Shown here: positions 24,026 through 32,617 of the stretch, piece by piece
How positions within the stretch are numbered: position 1 is the first letter of the stretch
How the letters are laid out: the number at the start of each line of letters is the position of its first letter
Notes under the pieces: model-generated
What the model was told of the DNA's origin: nothing
The model's database searches: none
Seen by the model: the letters and a program-made list of their open reading frames with translations, nothing else
DNA from: DRTC01 sp964521025
Lineage (GTDB): Bacteria > Cloacimonadota > Cloacimonadia > Cloacimonadales > TCS61
Assembly (NCBI GenBank): GCA_964521025.1
Contig: CAZFPK010000032.1
Coordinates: forward strand, 1-35,576
Length of the DNA: 35,576 bases
Reading direction: 5' to 3'
Position numbers and translations under genes: made by a program

Positions 24026-24794
24026 AACCAAGCGAAATATAATGCGTTAAATCCAGATATCGGTGGGTGCGAACACTATAGACGACATTAAATCCGGAAA
24101 CAATAAAATTCACGCCGACTCCGATCCGGTCAGGATTGAATTGGTAACTCGAGAGTATGCTCATCAATTTGAAAATATCATAGCGAGCTGCGAGTTTGAA
24201 ACAGAAATTGAATTCGTTCTCTTTTTCCAGAGCCAGAGCAATTTTACTCTTTTCAGTTACTTGATAACAAGATTCCCAGAGATAAACAGTCGGCAGTTTC
24301 TCATCCAGAAAGGAAGATTGAGATATATTCCTGACAGCAATAGCCGCAGAAATTTGATCGATTTTCCAGGACAGACCCGCATCAAAAACAAGAGAACTTT
24401 CGTTATGATAATTTTCAACTTTATTGGATAAATATCGTATCGATAATCCGCAGGAAAGATTTGTCCGATGATAATTAAGAGTGAAATTCAGGTTATTTTC
24501 TTTATAGAATTCATGATCGAGGTAAGAATCTCCGAGATAAAAACCAAATGAATTTAACTTATAAGCAGAATGAAAATTATAATATGGAAGTTCCTTCAAA
24601 CCGAGAATATAGGTCGCAGCTGTTTCGATCCCGGGATTGAAGAGAGCGGGATTTACGGAACTTGCCGCGGGAGAATTTGAGATCAGGGCAATCCCGGAGG
24701 TAGCGTTGTGAATTGCCGAAGTCTCGAGGTTGAGGTCGAGAGCAGATAAAGATATGTAAAAAAATACTAAAAGAACTATAAGTTTGTTTCTCAT
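24009..24794 (-). CDS. Outer-membrane beta-barrel protein, PorV/PorQ-like (UPF0164 pattern)
   Basis: This 261-residue protein has a signal peptide (about 1-18). It then reads SAIHNATSGIALISNSPAASSVNPALFNPG, the opening of PorV/PorQ/UPF0164-type barrels where a gene-rich loop plugs the pore. Repeated barrel strands end in the aromatic terminus YISLGYAFEM. In type IX-secreting bacteria such proteins bind or shuttle tailed cargo, and two tailed proteins are in this window. That link is inference. Its 3' end overlaps the HhH-barrel gene, so the two are co-expressed. Confidence 0.6.
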   Translation of the reverse strand: MRNKLIVLLVFFYISLSALDLNLETSAIHNATSGIALISNSPAASSVNPALFNPGIETAATYILGLKELPYYNFHSAYKLNSFGFYLGDSYLDHEFYKENNLNFTLNYHRTNLSCGLSIRYLSNKVENYHNESSLVFDAGLSWKIDQISAAIAVRNISQSSFLDEKLPTVYLWESCYQVTEKSKIALALEKENEFNFCFKLAARYDIFKLMSILSSYQFNPDRIGVGVNFIVSGFNVVYSVRTHRYLDLTHYISLGYAFEM

Positions 24795-25275
24795 ATTTAA
24801 TCCGTGTTTACCGGCTAGATAATATAAATTTGAAACTCAATGATGAAATATTTATTTATTCAGGTTTCGCAGTAAATTAAAAACCATTAAAATGGTTCAA
24901 TTTATCGCATTCCGTAGTATCAATCACCCTGATGAATCAGGGTGTTATTCTGAATAAGAGGATATCTAATATCATGAAAATTATTCAGAATAACACCACA
25001 ATTCATTGTGGTGATGAGAAGTTTTGAAAGATTTTTCATAATCATTTCAATGATTTTTGCGAACTTTTTTAGATTCGGAAAAGTTAGAAAAAATGTAAAA
25101 TCCGTATAACTTTATAGACTATAATGAGTTATACGAGATTTATAGTTCTTATTCAAATTCATTTATTCAGATATGATACTGTTTCTAATAACTGCAAAAC
25201 TTGAGTTAATTTACTATCAAACGGGTGAATCCATAACCAGGACGAAGTATAAACGGAGATTGAAGAACAAAAAAA
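24795..25275. other. 481-nt intergenic stretch with nested inverted repeats
   Basis: No gene is seen. It contains a nested repeat at 24924-25014 (separate entry), a dyad CGTATAAC / GTTATACG at 25104-25137, and half of an ACTTGAGTTAA element at 25198-25208. The region separates the barrel genes' promoter side from the GIY-YIG gene. Confidence 0.55.
24924..25014. repeat. Hairpin - 17-bp inverted repeat - hairpin composite
   Basis: CACCCTGAT-ga-ATCAGGGTG (24924-24943) and CACCACAAT-tc-ATTGTGGTG (24995-25014) are two 9-bp hairpins with different stems. Between and overlapping them, GGTGTTATTCTGAATAA (24941-24957) is perfectly inverted at 24981-24997. The symmetry is exact. It resembles bipartite REP-like elements. 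Confidence 0.8.
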
Positions 25276-25644
25276 TTATTTCGGCAAATTAACGAAAATC
25301 GGATAACCCCATTTTCTTTCGGGACTGCATTCCGGTTTGTAATAATCATAAAGATAAGTCATTATCCCGTCTCGATGAGATTCATCTTCCACAATTGCGA
25401 ATTCATAACCGCATGTTTTTCCCGTGATCCTGTCTTTGATACAAGGTCTTTTTTCGGTCGGTTTTGTATGACTCAATATCCGTTTCCGTAGATTATTGGT
25501 TTCACCGATATAAAAACATTTCCAGTAGCCCTTTGTCAACTTTACCCAGAAAAGGTAAATTCCCGGAGATTCAGGAGTTTTTTCTAAAATATCTTTTTCT
25601 TCAAAGGAATAAGAAAATTTTGACCACTCTAATGTTAAGTTCAT
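25276..25644 (-). CDS. Small GIY-YIG domain protein
   Basis: This 122-residue protein has the GIY-YIG core: PGIYLFWVKL (GIY) at about 27-36 and CFYIGETNNLRKRILSH (YIG, with the catalytic-type arginine) at about 43-59, then a glutamate-containing tail (YYKPECSPERKWGYP). The family includes structure-specific and homing nucleases. This one is stand-alone, so its target is unknown. It follows the small secreted protein gene by 28 nt and may share its mRNA. Confidence 0.82.
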   Translation of the reverse strand: MNLTLEWSKFSYSFEEKDILEKTPESPGIYLFWVKLTKGYWKCFYIGETNNLRKRILSHTKPTEKRPCIKDRITGKTCGYEFAIVEDESHRDGIMTYLYDYYKPECSPERKWGYPIFVNLPK

Positions 25645-25672
25645 TTTTCACCTATTAAATTAATGCTGTATA

Positions 25673-26071
25673 TTAAATTATTTCTATCAGGCTGCTGGTG
25701 ATCGTATTTTCTTCCGGATCAACTAAAAAAACTCTAAAAAAACTTTTATCCTGAAAATTGATATTGTTAAAGTAAATATAATCCATTTCAGGATCTACAT
25801 CGAATTCCTGTGCATCATAATACTCAAAAGAGCCTTCACGAGCGTTGTATTTATCTACCTGGACAGTTACTTTTGTGTAAAAAATCGGTGATTCCAATAA
25901 TGCCACAACAGTAATATTACCTGTTGAAAAGAGATCAGAACAGTCGATCTCGCCAACATCAGGATCATATTTCACACAAAAATATAAAAGATCGCAGCTC
26001 TGGGCATGAATTGAAATTATCGGCGTAAATAAAATATAAAAAAAGATAGTAATAAATAATGTTTTTTCCAT
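25673..26071 (-). CDS. Small secreted protein of unknown function
   Basis: I do not recognise this 132-residue protein. It has a signal peptide (about 1-23, ending IISIHAQS). Three cysteines follow in the mature part (SCDLLYFC, IDCSD), and the rest is acidic with beta-strand-like alternation and several tyrosines. It has its own promoter and SD (AGGGGAG, 7 nt before the ATG) and a 24-bp palindrome upstream. The regulated promoter suggests condition-dependent export. Confidence 0.6.
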   Translation of the reverse strand: MEKTLFITIFFYILFTPIISIHAQSCDLLYFCVKYDPDVGEIDCSDLFSTGNITVVALLESPIFYTKVTVQVDKYNAREGSFEYYDAQEFDVDPEMDYIYFNNINFQDKSFFRVFLVDPEENTITSSLIEII

Positions 26072-26096
26072 TTTTCTCTCCCCTGGTTACAAAAAA

Positions 26097-26124
26097 TATA
26101 TATCAAATTTCAGCGTCAAGTCAA
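26097..26124 (-). promoter_or_regulatory. Promoter of the small secreted protein
   Basis: On the minus strand, TTGACT (26124-26119), 16-nt spacer, TATATA (26102-26097) makes a good sigma-70-like promoter. It lies 25 nt before the ATG at 26071. Confidence 0.6.
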
Positions 26125-26146
26125 TTTATTTCATATGAAATAAATT
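26123..26146. promoter_or_regulatory. 24-bp perfect palindrome just upstream of the -35
   Basis: AATTTATTTCAT and its exact reverse complement abut with no spacer at 26123-26146. Its edge overlaps the -35 box of the secreted protein's promoter by 2 nt. The placement fits an activator or repressor site; a hairpin with a T-run on the plus strand is the alternative. Confidence 0.6.
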
Positions 26147-26174
26147 TTTTCATGGAGGATGTAGTCGTATTATG

Positions 26175-27317
26175 TTAAAGAATATTTTTGATCTTTTTTT
26201 CATAGACTTTATATTGATCCTTACCGTTTTTCTTGCAGAAATACAGGGCTTTATCGGCTTCTACAAGCATGCTCTTATAAGTTGATTCTATTTTTGAACT
26301 ACTTTTTATACCTTCGATATTCATACAGGAAATACCCGCACTGATCGATATCTGAAATTTTTTGTTTCCTTTTTGGAACACCTGTTTAGCAATTTTATTC
26401 CGGATAATTTCCGCAACCACGATTGAATTTTTGAGATTAATATTAAAAAGCAAAACCAGAAATTCATCCCCACCATATCTAACCAGGATATCACTTGCCC
26501 TGATAGATTCTTTTAACAGTTCTGCTGTTTTAGCTAAAACCTTATCCCCTGATTGATGTCCGTAATTGTCATTGACAGTTTTAAAATCGTCAAGATCAAA
26601 TAATAAGAGGCCAATTGGTACTTTCTGGCGGTTCGCTAAACGATAGAAATCAGAATAATTGGAATCAAGATATCTTCTGTTATGGATTCCGGTCAATTCG
26701 TCATTGATCGAAAGTTCCTGAACTTTTTGATACATCTTCTCTAATTCCGAATAAGTTTTTTTCAAATAATCGACAAAATGAACAATGTGAAAATTGCTTT
26801 CCATGATAAGATTTTTCATTTGTTCGTTGATAGATTCAAGGAATTCTGCTTTCGAGCTACCTTTAAACTCATCGAGAGTTTTTAGAGTTTCCTCCAGCAA
26901 TTTATTCCACCTTTGATTCAGGAATTTTATGGAATATTCAAAATGATCGATGAAATTCTGGACAATATTCCTGAAATTCTGTTCCTGGTCTCCGGGTTTG
27001 GAAAAAGTTGCTGCTCCCAACATCGTATAAACTTTTGTCGTTTTCTGATAGGCTTTTGCCAGTTTTTCAATATTAAAATGTTCCTGGAAATAATCGATCT
27101 CGATCTTATGGAGTTTGAGAGCAAGCGTGAAATCTTGCGAATCTAATAACATTTTAGTTAATTTCTCGCTCTTATTGGAAAGAGCATGATATTGATTTTC
27201 ATTACTTTTATCAAGAAGATTAAAAAGGTCGGTATAAAGTTCCGGACCTTTTTGTTTGATAAATTTTTCGGTTGTGTTTAATGACTCCAATTGTTTCAAA
27301 GTTTTATCAAATTTCAT
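26175..27317 (-). CDS. Diguanylate cyclase (GGDEF)
   Basis: This 380-residue cytoplasmic protein (start at 27317, SD GGAG six nt before) has a long helical N-terminal half (about 1-200) with no membrane segment. A GGDEF domain follows: NDELTGIHNRRYLDSNY, then the catalytic GGDEF at about 282-286 and the inhibitory RxxD site (RASD) five residues before it. It makes c-di-GMP from two GTP and should be product-inhibited. The N-terminal sensor-like region is unrecognised. A palindrome and the secreted protein's promoter follow. Confidence 0.92.
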   Translation of the reverse strand: MKFDKTLKQLESLNTTEKFIKQKGPELYTDLFNLLDKSNENQYHALSNKSEKLTKMLLDSQDFTLALKLHKIEIDYFQEHFNIEKLAKAYQKTTKVYTMLGAATFSKPGDQEQNFRNIVQNFIDHFEYSIKFLNQRWNKLLEETLKTLDEFKGSSKAEFLESINEQMKNLIMESNFHIVHFVDYLKKTYSELEKMYQKVQELSINDELTGIHNRRYLDSNYSDFYRLANRQKVPIGLLLFDLDDFKTVNDNYGHQSGDKVLAKTAELLKESIRASDILVRYGGDEFLVLLFNINLKNSIVVAEIIRNKIAKQVFQKGNKKFQISISAGISCMNIEGIKSSSKIESTYKSMLVEADKALYFCKKNGKDQYKVYEKKIKNIL

Positions 27318-27476
27318 AACTATCTCCATTAACCTTTTTTTCATCCATAAATAAGAAATCACCGAAATTATTGTCAAATGAAAAAATAATAATTCTTTAA
27401 TTCAGACTGTTAATTCGCTAAAAATTTAAAGAATATTGTATTCACAAAGTGCCATCTTTTGCACCCCGCACCCCGC

Positions 27477-29402
27477 TCACCTCTTCTCTTCCTTTTTGAT
27501 AATAAACATTTCCAGGGCAAAAAGAACAAGAACTAAGAGCAGCAGGTATTTCCAGATCTCGAAACCGTAACGGGTCTGCAGAATATTCTCTTCCCAATCC
27601 TGATCGAGAAAACTGATATTTTTATATTTATTTTGAGAAAACCTTTGATAATCACTTTCCCGGTAATCGAGGTTAACCGGAACCGGCTGCTTATCGACCT
27701 TATAAATTCCCGGAGCAGATACAACGAAATTTGCTTGCTTCGTCTCCAGTAGATCGCCGGCAGGAAGTTCTATTTGGGCAGATTTGAGTTTGATCTTATT
27801 TCCTGTTTTTATAGAAGAAGACAGGGAGTGATCGTTGGAGAGAAATTTGAGAGTATTGAATGCAAAAACCGGAAAAGCGGAATCGAGCAGGAAAGGATTT
27901 TGCAGACTTTGGACATCGAAAAACCAGATGCAAATTCTTTCTGCTTCCAAAGCGAGCGGAAAATCATCGGTCTGCATGAGAACTCCTGAATTTTTCTGTG
28001 ATCTAACTTTCCAGAAATCATTGAAATCAAGATTTTTCGAGGGATCGAGCAAACTTGTGATCGAGTGATATTTATTGATAAATGTTGTTTTTTTCTGATT
28101 GCTGTGATGAGAGAATTCCAAAAATTCTATTCCCGTCGCACTACCGATATAATTCCTGAGATCGTTTGCTAGATATTTATCTGCAATAAAAAGGATACCT
28201 TTCTTATTTTTCCTGATCTGATCGAGTAAAAATCGAAGTCGGTTCGAGAAAGAATTCTTCCGGTAAACAATAATGTTTTCAAAATCACTTAAAGTATCGT
28301 AATTCAAGTTATCGGAAGTAAAAAATTCTATATTTTCAGGAGCATGAGTATAAATTTCCAGGATCGTCTGCAGCGGCAAAGGCAGGATTTCATTGTCCGT
28401 GATAACTGCAACTTTTGGTTCGGAATTAAAATAAAAACTAAAATAATTTCGATTATCAAAAGGTTGTCTTTCGTTCTTAATATGAACATATCCTGAATGC
28501 CAACCGGAATTTTCAAGATCGATCAAAAACTCATCCTTCTTTCTTTGATTAGGCTGCAGGTCTATAACTTTTTCAGCAATTGTCTGTCCGTCCAGAAAAA
28601 TACTGCAAATAACATCTTCCTGCATAAAATCGGAGTGATTAACGGTCTCGAAACTGATTTTCCCGGCAAAGGTTTTTTTGGTGAATTCATTTATCAATCG
28701 CGCATTTTGACAACTAATATTACTTCTCGATTCAATATCTGATGTGGGAATAATAAAGCAGGAAGTATCGATCTTTTCCGGAAGTTCCTGTTTCTGCAGA
28801 TCGGAAATAAGATAGATTTCACGATTGGGAAGATGGCTTTCCTTTAACTTTTTGGAAGCAAAAACGATCACATCTTTCAGAGGTTTCGCTAACGGAGTTA
28901 TTTTGATATTCCTGATCAGGTTTTCCGGTATTTTTCCATAAATAAGATTGCTGTTCAAGCTGTTCCATTCTTCGTTCAGAGTCATAATTAAAACCATATC
29001 GTCATTGGAGATCACGCGGTTGAATCTGCCTGCTATGGATTTTGCCTTTTCCAGTTCGGTCTGCGTATCGACCAGGTAATCCATACTAAAGGAATTATCG
29101 ATAATGATGGCAACAGCAGTTTTGGGATGTTTCGTTCCTTTTTTCAGGAATGATGCTTTTATTGTCGGTCTGGAAATCGCTAAAATGGTCAATAATATTA
29201 TCAACATCCGTATGATCAATAACAACAGGTTTTTCAAGTTGATCTTTTTCCGCTGCTGTTTCTGGCTCTCTTTGATGAACCTGATCGTACTGAAGATGAT
29301 GCGATGCGGTTTCTTCTTTGCAAAGAGGTAGATCAATAAAGGGATCAGGATTGCCGAAGTGAGGAATAAAATCCCTGAGTTCAGGAAGGATAGATTAAAC
29401 AT
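27477..29402 (-). CDS. BatA-like membrane protein with von Willebrand A domain
   Basis: This 641-residue protein opens with the BatA N-terminal domain (FLNSGILFLTSAILIPLLIYLFAKKKPHRI and two membrane segments at about 10-27 and 58-78). A vWA domain follows with the MIDAS DNSFSM (D102, S104, S106). A long extracytoplasmic region and a last membrane helix (about 615-635) close the chain. BatA-type proteins are linked to aerotolerance and envelope stress. MoxR and other bat genes are not adjacent. Confidence 0.78.
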   Translation of the reverse strand: MFNLSFLNSGILFLTSAILIPLLIYLFAKKKPHRIIFSTIRFIKESQKQQRKKINLKNLLLLIIRMLIILLTILAISRPTIKASFLKKGTKHPKTAVAIIIDNSFSMDYLVDTQTELEKAKSIAGRFNRVISNDDMVLIMTLNEEWNSLNSNLIYGKIPENLIRNIKITPLAKPLKDVIVFASKKLKESHLPNREIYLISDLQKQELPEKIDTSCFIIPTSDIESRSNISCQNARLINEFTKKTFAGKISFETVNHSDFMQEDVICSIFLDGQTIAEKVIDLQPNQRKKDEFLIDLENSGWHSGYVHIKNERQPFDNRNYFSFYFNSEPKVAVITDNEILPLPLQTILEIYTHAPENIEFFTSDNLNYDTLSDFENIIVYRKNSFSNRLRFLLDQIRKNKKGILFIADKYLANDLRNYIGSATGIEFLEFSHHSNQKKTTFINKYHSITSLLDPSKNLDFNDFWKVRSQKNSGVLMQTDDFPLALEAERICIWFFDVQSLQNPFLLDSAFPVFAFNTLKFLSNDHSLSSSIKTGNKIKLKSAQIELPAGDLLETKQANFVVSAPGIYKVDKQPVPVNLDYRESDYQRFSQNKYKNISFLDQDWEENILQTRYGFEIWKYLLLLVLVLFALEMFIIKKEEKR

Positions 29403-29414
29403 TGTTTTTTACAT

Positions 29415-29428
29415 ACTCCCTTTAATTC
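29415..29428. repeat. ACTCCCTTTAATTC word, first copy
   Basis: This 14-mer recurs identically at 30582-30595. Both copies lie just upstream of a gene start, read as GAATTAAAGGGAGT on the transcribed strand, where the AAGGGAG part could act as SD-like sequence. It belongs to a broader family of CCCTTTAAT repeats. Confidence 0.5.
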
Positions 29429-29672
29429 ATCTTTTACAAGGTGTTCCCCTGGGATTATTGATTATGATAATTTGATGATCAATAACCCACTCCTTGAGGT
29501 GTGGGAATCAAAAGACAATAATAGCGATCATGATTTATACACTCGTAAAAAAGATGTGTATAACGAAGATCTTTTACAAAGAGGGGAAATATTAAAAAAT
29601 TGCCAAAATTTCGAAAATACTGTAAGTTTTCACAAATGAAATTATTGATCTTTTCGATTTTTTCAGTGTTCT

Positions 29673-30563
29673 TCATTTTTGAGATTCTTTATCCGCATAT
29701 TTCCCATAAATCTTCAAACCAAGATAATAAATTCCAATTCCGAAAAAGAGACCTGCAATAGTATCGATAAAATAATGATAATGACAATAAATAGTGGAAA
29801 TACTCAATAAAAAAGTGATCGGAAGCAAGACCCGACCGAACCATTTTTCGTTTCTTAAAGCAGAGATCGTAACTCCGACCGCAACTGCGACATGCGAACT
29901 GGGAAATGCTCCACCGAGATGGGTGGAATGATTATAAATAAAAGCCATGATCCTCGTGAAAATTCCATGCTTGTAAGTAGTCGTTAAAGCAATCGCTCCC
30001 TCCAATGCTCTACCACCGATAACAGGCAGCACATTATAGATCAAATAGCATAGATAAAAGAGGAAAGAGATGGAAAAGACAAACTTGTGAAATGCCTTTC
30101 GTTTCTTGAAATAGAGCAGAAATCCCAAGATTGGGATCATCAGATAATAACTGAAATAAGCAAAATGCATTAATTCCTGCAGCCAGAAATTATCGAGTTT
30201 AGTTCCCCAGACAATCGCGGGTTGATATCCGAAAATGAGCAAGTCGATCTTTTGAAAAAACGGATCGATAAAATCCGGAAAAATTACTTTGTTAAAAGCC
30301 GAAGTTACTTCAAAAAAATAAGTGAAGATTATTAACGGATACCAGTCGCGGAGAAATCGTAAGACCGGTGAGTATTTTTCTGTTTTGATCAAAATGAAAA
30401 TTATCAGAGCGATCGCCGGAAAAACCGGAAAATGGATTTGCGGATCATGAACTCTTTTCCAACCAAAAAGGATGTAAATAAGATTTATTCCAATATAGAT
30501 AAAAGTTAGAATATCGAGCGGTCGGAGATTTTTTTCCTGTGATAATTTTTTAGGATTAATCAT
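29673..30563 (-). CDS. PAP2-family membrane phosphatase
   Basis: This 296-residue protein has about six membrane segments. It carries the PAP2 motif 2 PSSH (221-224) and motif 3 HYFIDTIAG (263-271). The usual KX6RP motif 1 is not obvious; GGRALEG (183-189) lies where it might sit, as in the inositol-phosphotransferase-like branch. It probably dephosphorylates a lipid phosphate in the membrane. The neighbouring plsY-like gene supports a lipid role. No clear SD precedes the ATG. Confidence 0.82.
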   Translation of the reverse strand: MINPKKLSQEKNLRPLDILTFIYIGINLIYILFGWKRVHDPQIHFPVFPAIALIIFILIKTEKYSPVLRFLRDWYPLIIFTYFFEVTSAFNKVIFPDFIDPFFQKIDLLIFGYQPAIVWGTKLDNFWLQELMHFAYFSYYLMIPILGFLLYFKKRKAFHKFVFSISFLFYLCYLIYNVLPVIGGRALEGAIALTTTYKHGIFTRIMAFIYNHSTHLGGAFPSSHVAVAVGVTISALRNEKWFGRVLLPITFLLSISTIYCHYHYFIDTIAGLFFGIGIYYLGLKIYGKYADKESQK

Positions 30564-30581
30564 GTTTGATGTAATCTGGAA

Positions 30582-30620
30582 ACTCCCTTTAATTCCACCT
30601 TTTCAGGGGGATTCTTTAGA
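30582..30620. repeat. ACTCCCTTTAATTC word, second copy, with AGGGGGATTC
   Basis: ACTCCCTTTAATTC at 30582-30595 is identical to 29415-29428. It continues CACCTTTTCAGGGGGATTC. The same kind of CCCTTTAATCCCC element appears degraded near 33412-33435. Confidence 0.5.
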
Positions 30621-30660
30621 AAACATTTCCATGAATGATGCCAATTGAACTTTTTCTTCA

Positions 30661-31782
30661 TCAAATTTTCTTATCGAATATGCGGTAGGTTTTATAGATT
30701 TTCGCAGTCAGGCTTTTGGAAATTCTGTTCATCATATTATTCGTTTCCAGGACCCAGGAAAATTCCGCATCTTTCAAGGGAGTTTTATGTTCATAAGCAG
30801 TTTTAAAGGAACGGTAGTAAAAGACAACATCGATCCCGCGATTTTTGTATTCATCGAGAACGCCCATAATCGGAACGCGCAACCCGGGGATTTTGTTTTT
30901 CAATAAGAGAAATTTCAACCAGCCGAATGGAAAAATCTTTCCTTTCAGTTTTTTCAGAATAAAATTATAATCCGGCAAAGTTACGGAAAATCCGACTGCT
31001 TTACCCTCGATCTCGGCAATAAAAACAAATTCCGGTCTCAGGATCGGTAGCAAGTCATCGACCAGCAGGTCGAATTCTTTTTTCGTGGTCGGAACATAAC
31101 CCCAGTTATCCTTCCATGCTTCCTCGTAGATCTTGAAAATGAGTGCGATATCTCTTTTTAGTTTTTTCTTATTTTTAGTAGTGAGAGAGCGAACCGTAAA
31201 ATTTCCTCTTTCCTGGATTTTCGCGGCAAGTTTTGCTAATCTCTCGGGCGGTTTCTGAACTTTGATATAATAGGCAAAAATATCCATGACTTTCTTTAAA
31301 CCGAAATTTTCATAGAGAGATTTGTAATATTCCGGGTTGTAAGGCATCATAACCATCGGAGAAGAATCGAAAGGTTCGATCAAAAGAGCGCATTCGTCAT
31401 TCACGGAAAAATTCATAGGACCGCGCATCGTATCGAATCCTTTTGCCTGCAGCCAATTTTCTGCTGCCGAAAAAAGAGCATCGGCAATTTCCTGATCATT
31501 TATTACCTCAAAAAAACCAAAAAAACCGATTTTATCTTTGTGATAATCATTATGCCTTGTATTCGAATGAGCAGATATCCTGCCGACAATTTCATAATTT
31601 TTCACTGCCAGGAACAACTGCACTTCCGAATGTTCATAATACGGATTTTTTTCAGGAGCGAAGAATTTTTTCTGTTCGGAAATCAAAGGAGCAACCCAAT
31701 ACGGATCATCTTTATAAAGTTTAAACGGAAATTTGATAAAATCTTTTACCTGCTTCCTGGTTTGAACCTGAACAATTTCCAT
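30661..31782 (-). CDS. GNAT-like N-acetyltransferase family protein
   Basis: This 373-residue protein matches a family opening with FIKFPFKLYKDDPYWVAPLISEQ, then EVQLFLAVKNYEIVGRISAH, GFFGFFEVINDQEIADALF, ENWLQAKGFDTMRGPMNFSVND, and a C-terminal GNAT-like half (FVFIAEIEGKAVGFSVTLPDYN, RVPIMGVLDEYKNRGID). The true substrate is unknown. Its start overlaps the plsY-like stop by 1 nt (TAATG), so the two are coupled and possibly work together in lipid or envelope modification. Confidence 0.72.
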   Translation of the reverse strand: MEIVQVQTRKQVKDFIKFPFKLYKDDPYWVAPLISEQKKFFAPEKNPYYEHSEVQLFLAVKNYEIVGRISAHSNTRHNDYHKDKIGFFGFFEVINDQEIADALFSAAENWLQAKGFDTMRGPMNFSVNDECALLIEPFDSSPMVMMPYNPEYYKSLYENFGLKKVMDIFAYYIKVQKPPERLAKLAAKIQERGNFTVRSLTTKNKKKLKRDIALIFKIYEEAWKDNWGYVPTTKKEFDLLVDDLLPILRPEFVFIAEIEGKAVGFSVTLPDYNFILKKLKGKIFPFGWLKFLLLKNKIPGLRVPIMGVLDEYKNRGIDVVFYYRSFKTAYEHKTPLKDAEFSWVLETNNMMNRISKSLTAKIYKTYRIFDKKI

Positions 31783-32396
31783 TAGATCTCTCCCAACCTT
31801 TTGGAAACAAAGAAATTAATGATTCCCATCAGAATTGCGGAGATGAACATTTTAGCAGGGAAATGAGGTTCATTTGGTATTCCTTTCAGGAAAAAACTGA
31901 TGAAAGGAGGCAGCAGCACGATCATATATTGAGCAAAACGGATCTGCTTGAAAAAAACGATTACAAGTAATGCCAGGACAGCAACTCCGATCATGGGCCA
32001 GATCGTGTAAAAATAAAAGAAAAATGTAATGTAACCGAGATAAGTAAAAATTCCTCTGCCGCCTTTGAATTTATTGGTAAGAGGAAAACTATGACCGATG
32101 ACCATCAGAAAACCTAATATCAGAAGATGGGTTTGCGTGGCAATACACGGATAGAATTTTGTGAGAAGATAATATAACAAATACAAAAGAATGAACATCT
32201 TGCTGAAATCGACGATACCGGAAAGAATACCCAAAGGTTTGCTGATATTACAAAAAATATTCTGCGTATCCGGATGACCTGTTCCAACTTTATAAATATT
32301 CAGGCTCCGGAACGATTTAGCGAACAACCGCGCTGTCGAAAAACAACCGATCAAATATGAAACAATAAGTAATGCTGCAAAAACTAAAACCTGCAT
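31782..32396 (-). CDS. plsY: PlsY-like glycerol-3-phosphate acyltransferase
   Basis: This 204-residue inner-membrane protein has five or so segments. The PlsY motifs are partly kept: SYLIGCFSTARLFAK, GTGHPDTQN (38-46) where PlsY has GSGNPGATN, and GHSFPLTNKFKGGRGIFTYLG (101-121), close to the canonical GHIFPVFLKFKGGKGV block. PlsY transfers an acyl group from acyl-phosphate to glycerol-3-phosphate, the first step of phospholipid synthesis. The altered first motif means it could have another acceptor. SD AAGGAG lies 7 nt before the ATG. Confidence 0.75.
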   Translation of the reverse strand: MQVLVFAALLIVSYLIGCFSTARLFAKSFRSLNIYKVGTGHPDTQNIFCNISKPLGILSGIVDFSKMFILLYLLYYLLTKFYPCIATQTHLLILGFLMVIGHSFPLTNKFKGGRGIFTYLGYITFFFYFYTIWPMIGVAVLALLVIVFFKQIRFAQYMIVLLPPFISFFLKGIPNEPHFPAKMFISAILMGIINFFVSKRLGEI

Positions 32397-32424
32397 TGAA
32401 ACTCCTTTTTACCTCATCCTCAAT

Positions 32425-32445
32425 CCTTCTCCTATGAGGAGAAGG
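32425..32445. repeat. CCTTCTCC / GGAGAAGG hairpin
   Basis: A perfect 8-bp stem with a TATGA loop in the yggS-plsY gap, part of a CTCAATCCTTCTCC-type dispersed element. It is not followed by a T-run. Confidence 0.55.
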
Positions 32446-32472
32446 GAGTATAATAAGGATTAATCAAAATCT

Positions 32473-32613
32473 GTCATTCTGAGTTTTCTTCCTGCTTTTC
32501 TCTCGACTTTGTCCGGCTTTTGACGGAAGAATCTACGACTTAAAAAATCTTTTCTTGAAATGATCGTGACAGATTCCTCGTAAGATACTGTTGAGAAACT
32601 CCTCGGAATGACA
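32473..32613. repeat. GTCATTCTGAG-type element, copy 4
   Basis: It begins GTCATTCTGAG and ends CCTCGGAATGACA. GAAGAATCTACG and AGATTCCTCG inside match copy 1. It lies between yggS and the plsY-like gene and is the longest copy. Confidence 0.7.
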
Positions 32614-32617
32614 CTGA

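Noticed and set aside
29479..29676. 65-codon minus-strand reading frame overlapping the PAP2 stop by ATGA
   Set aside because: Its 3' part runs through hairpin and repeat sequence and the product has no recognisable pattern; the overlap is probably chance, though a tiny gene cannot be excluded.
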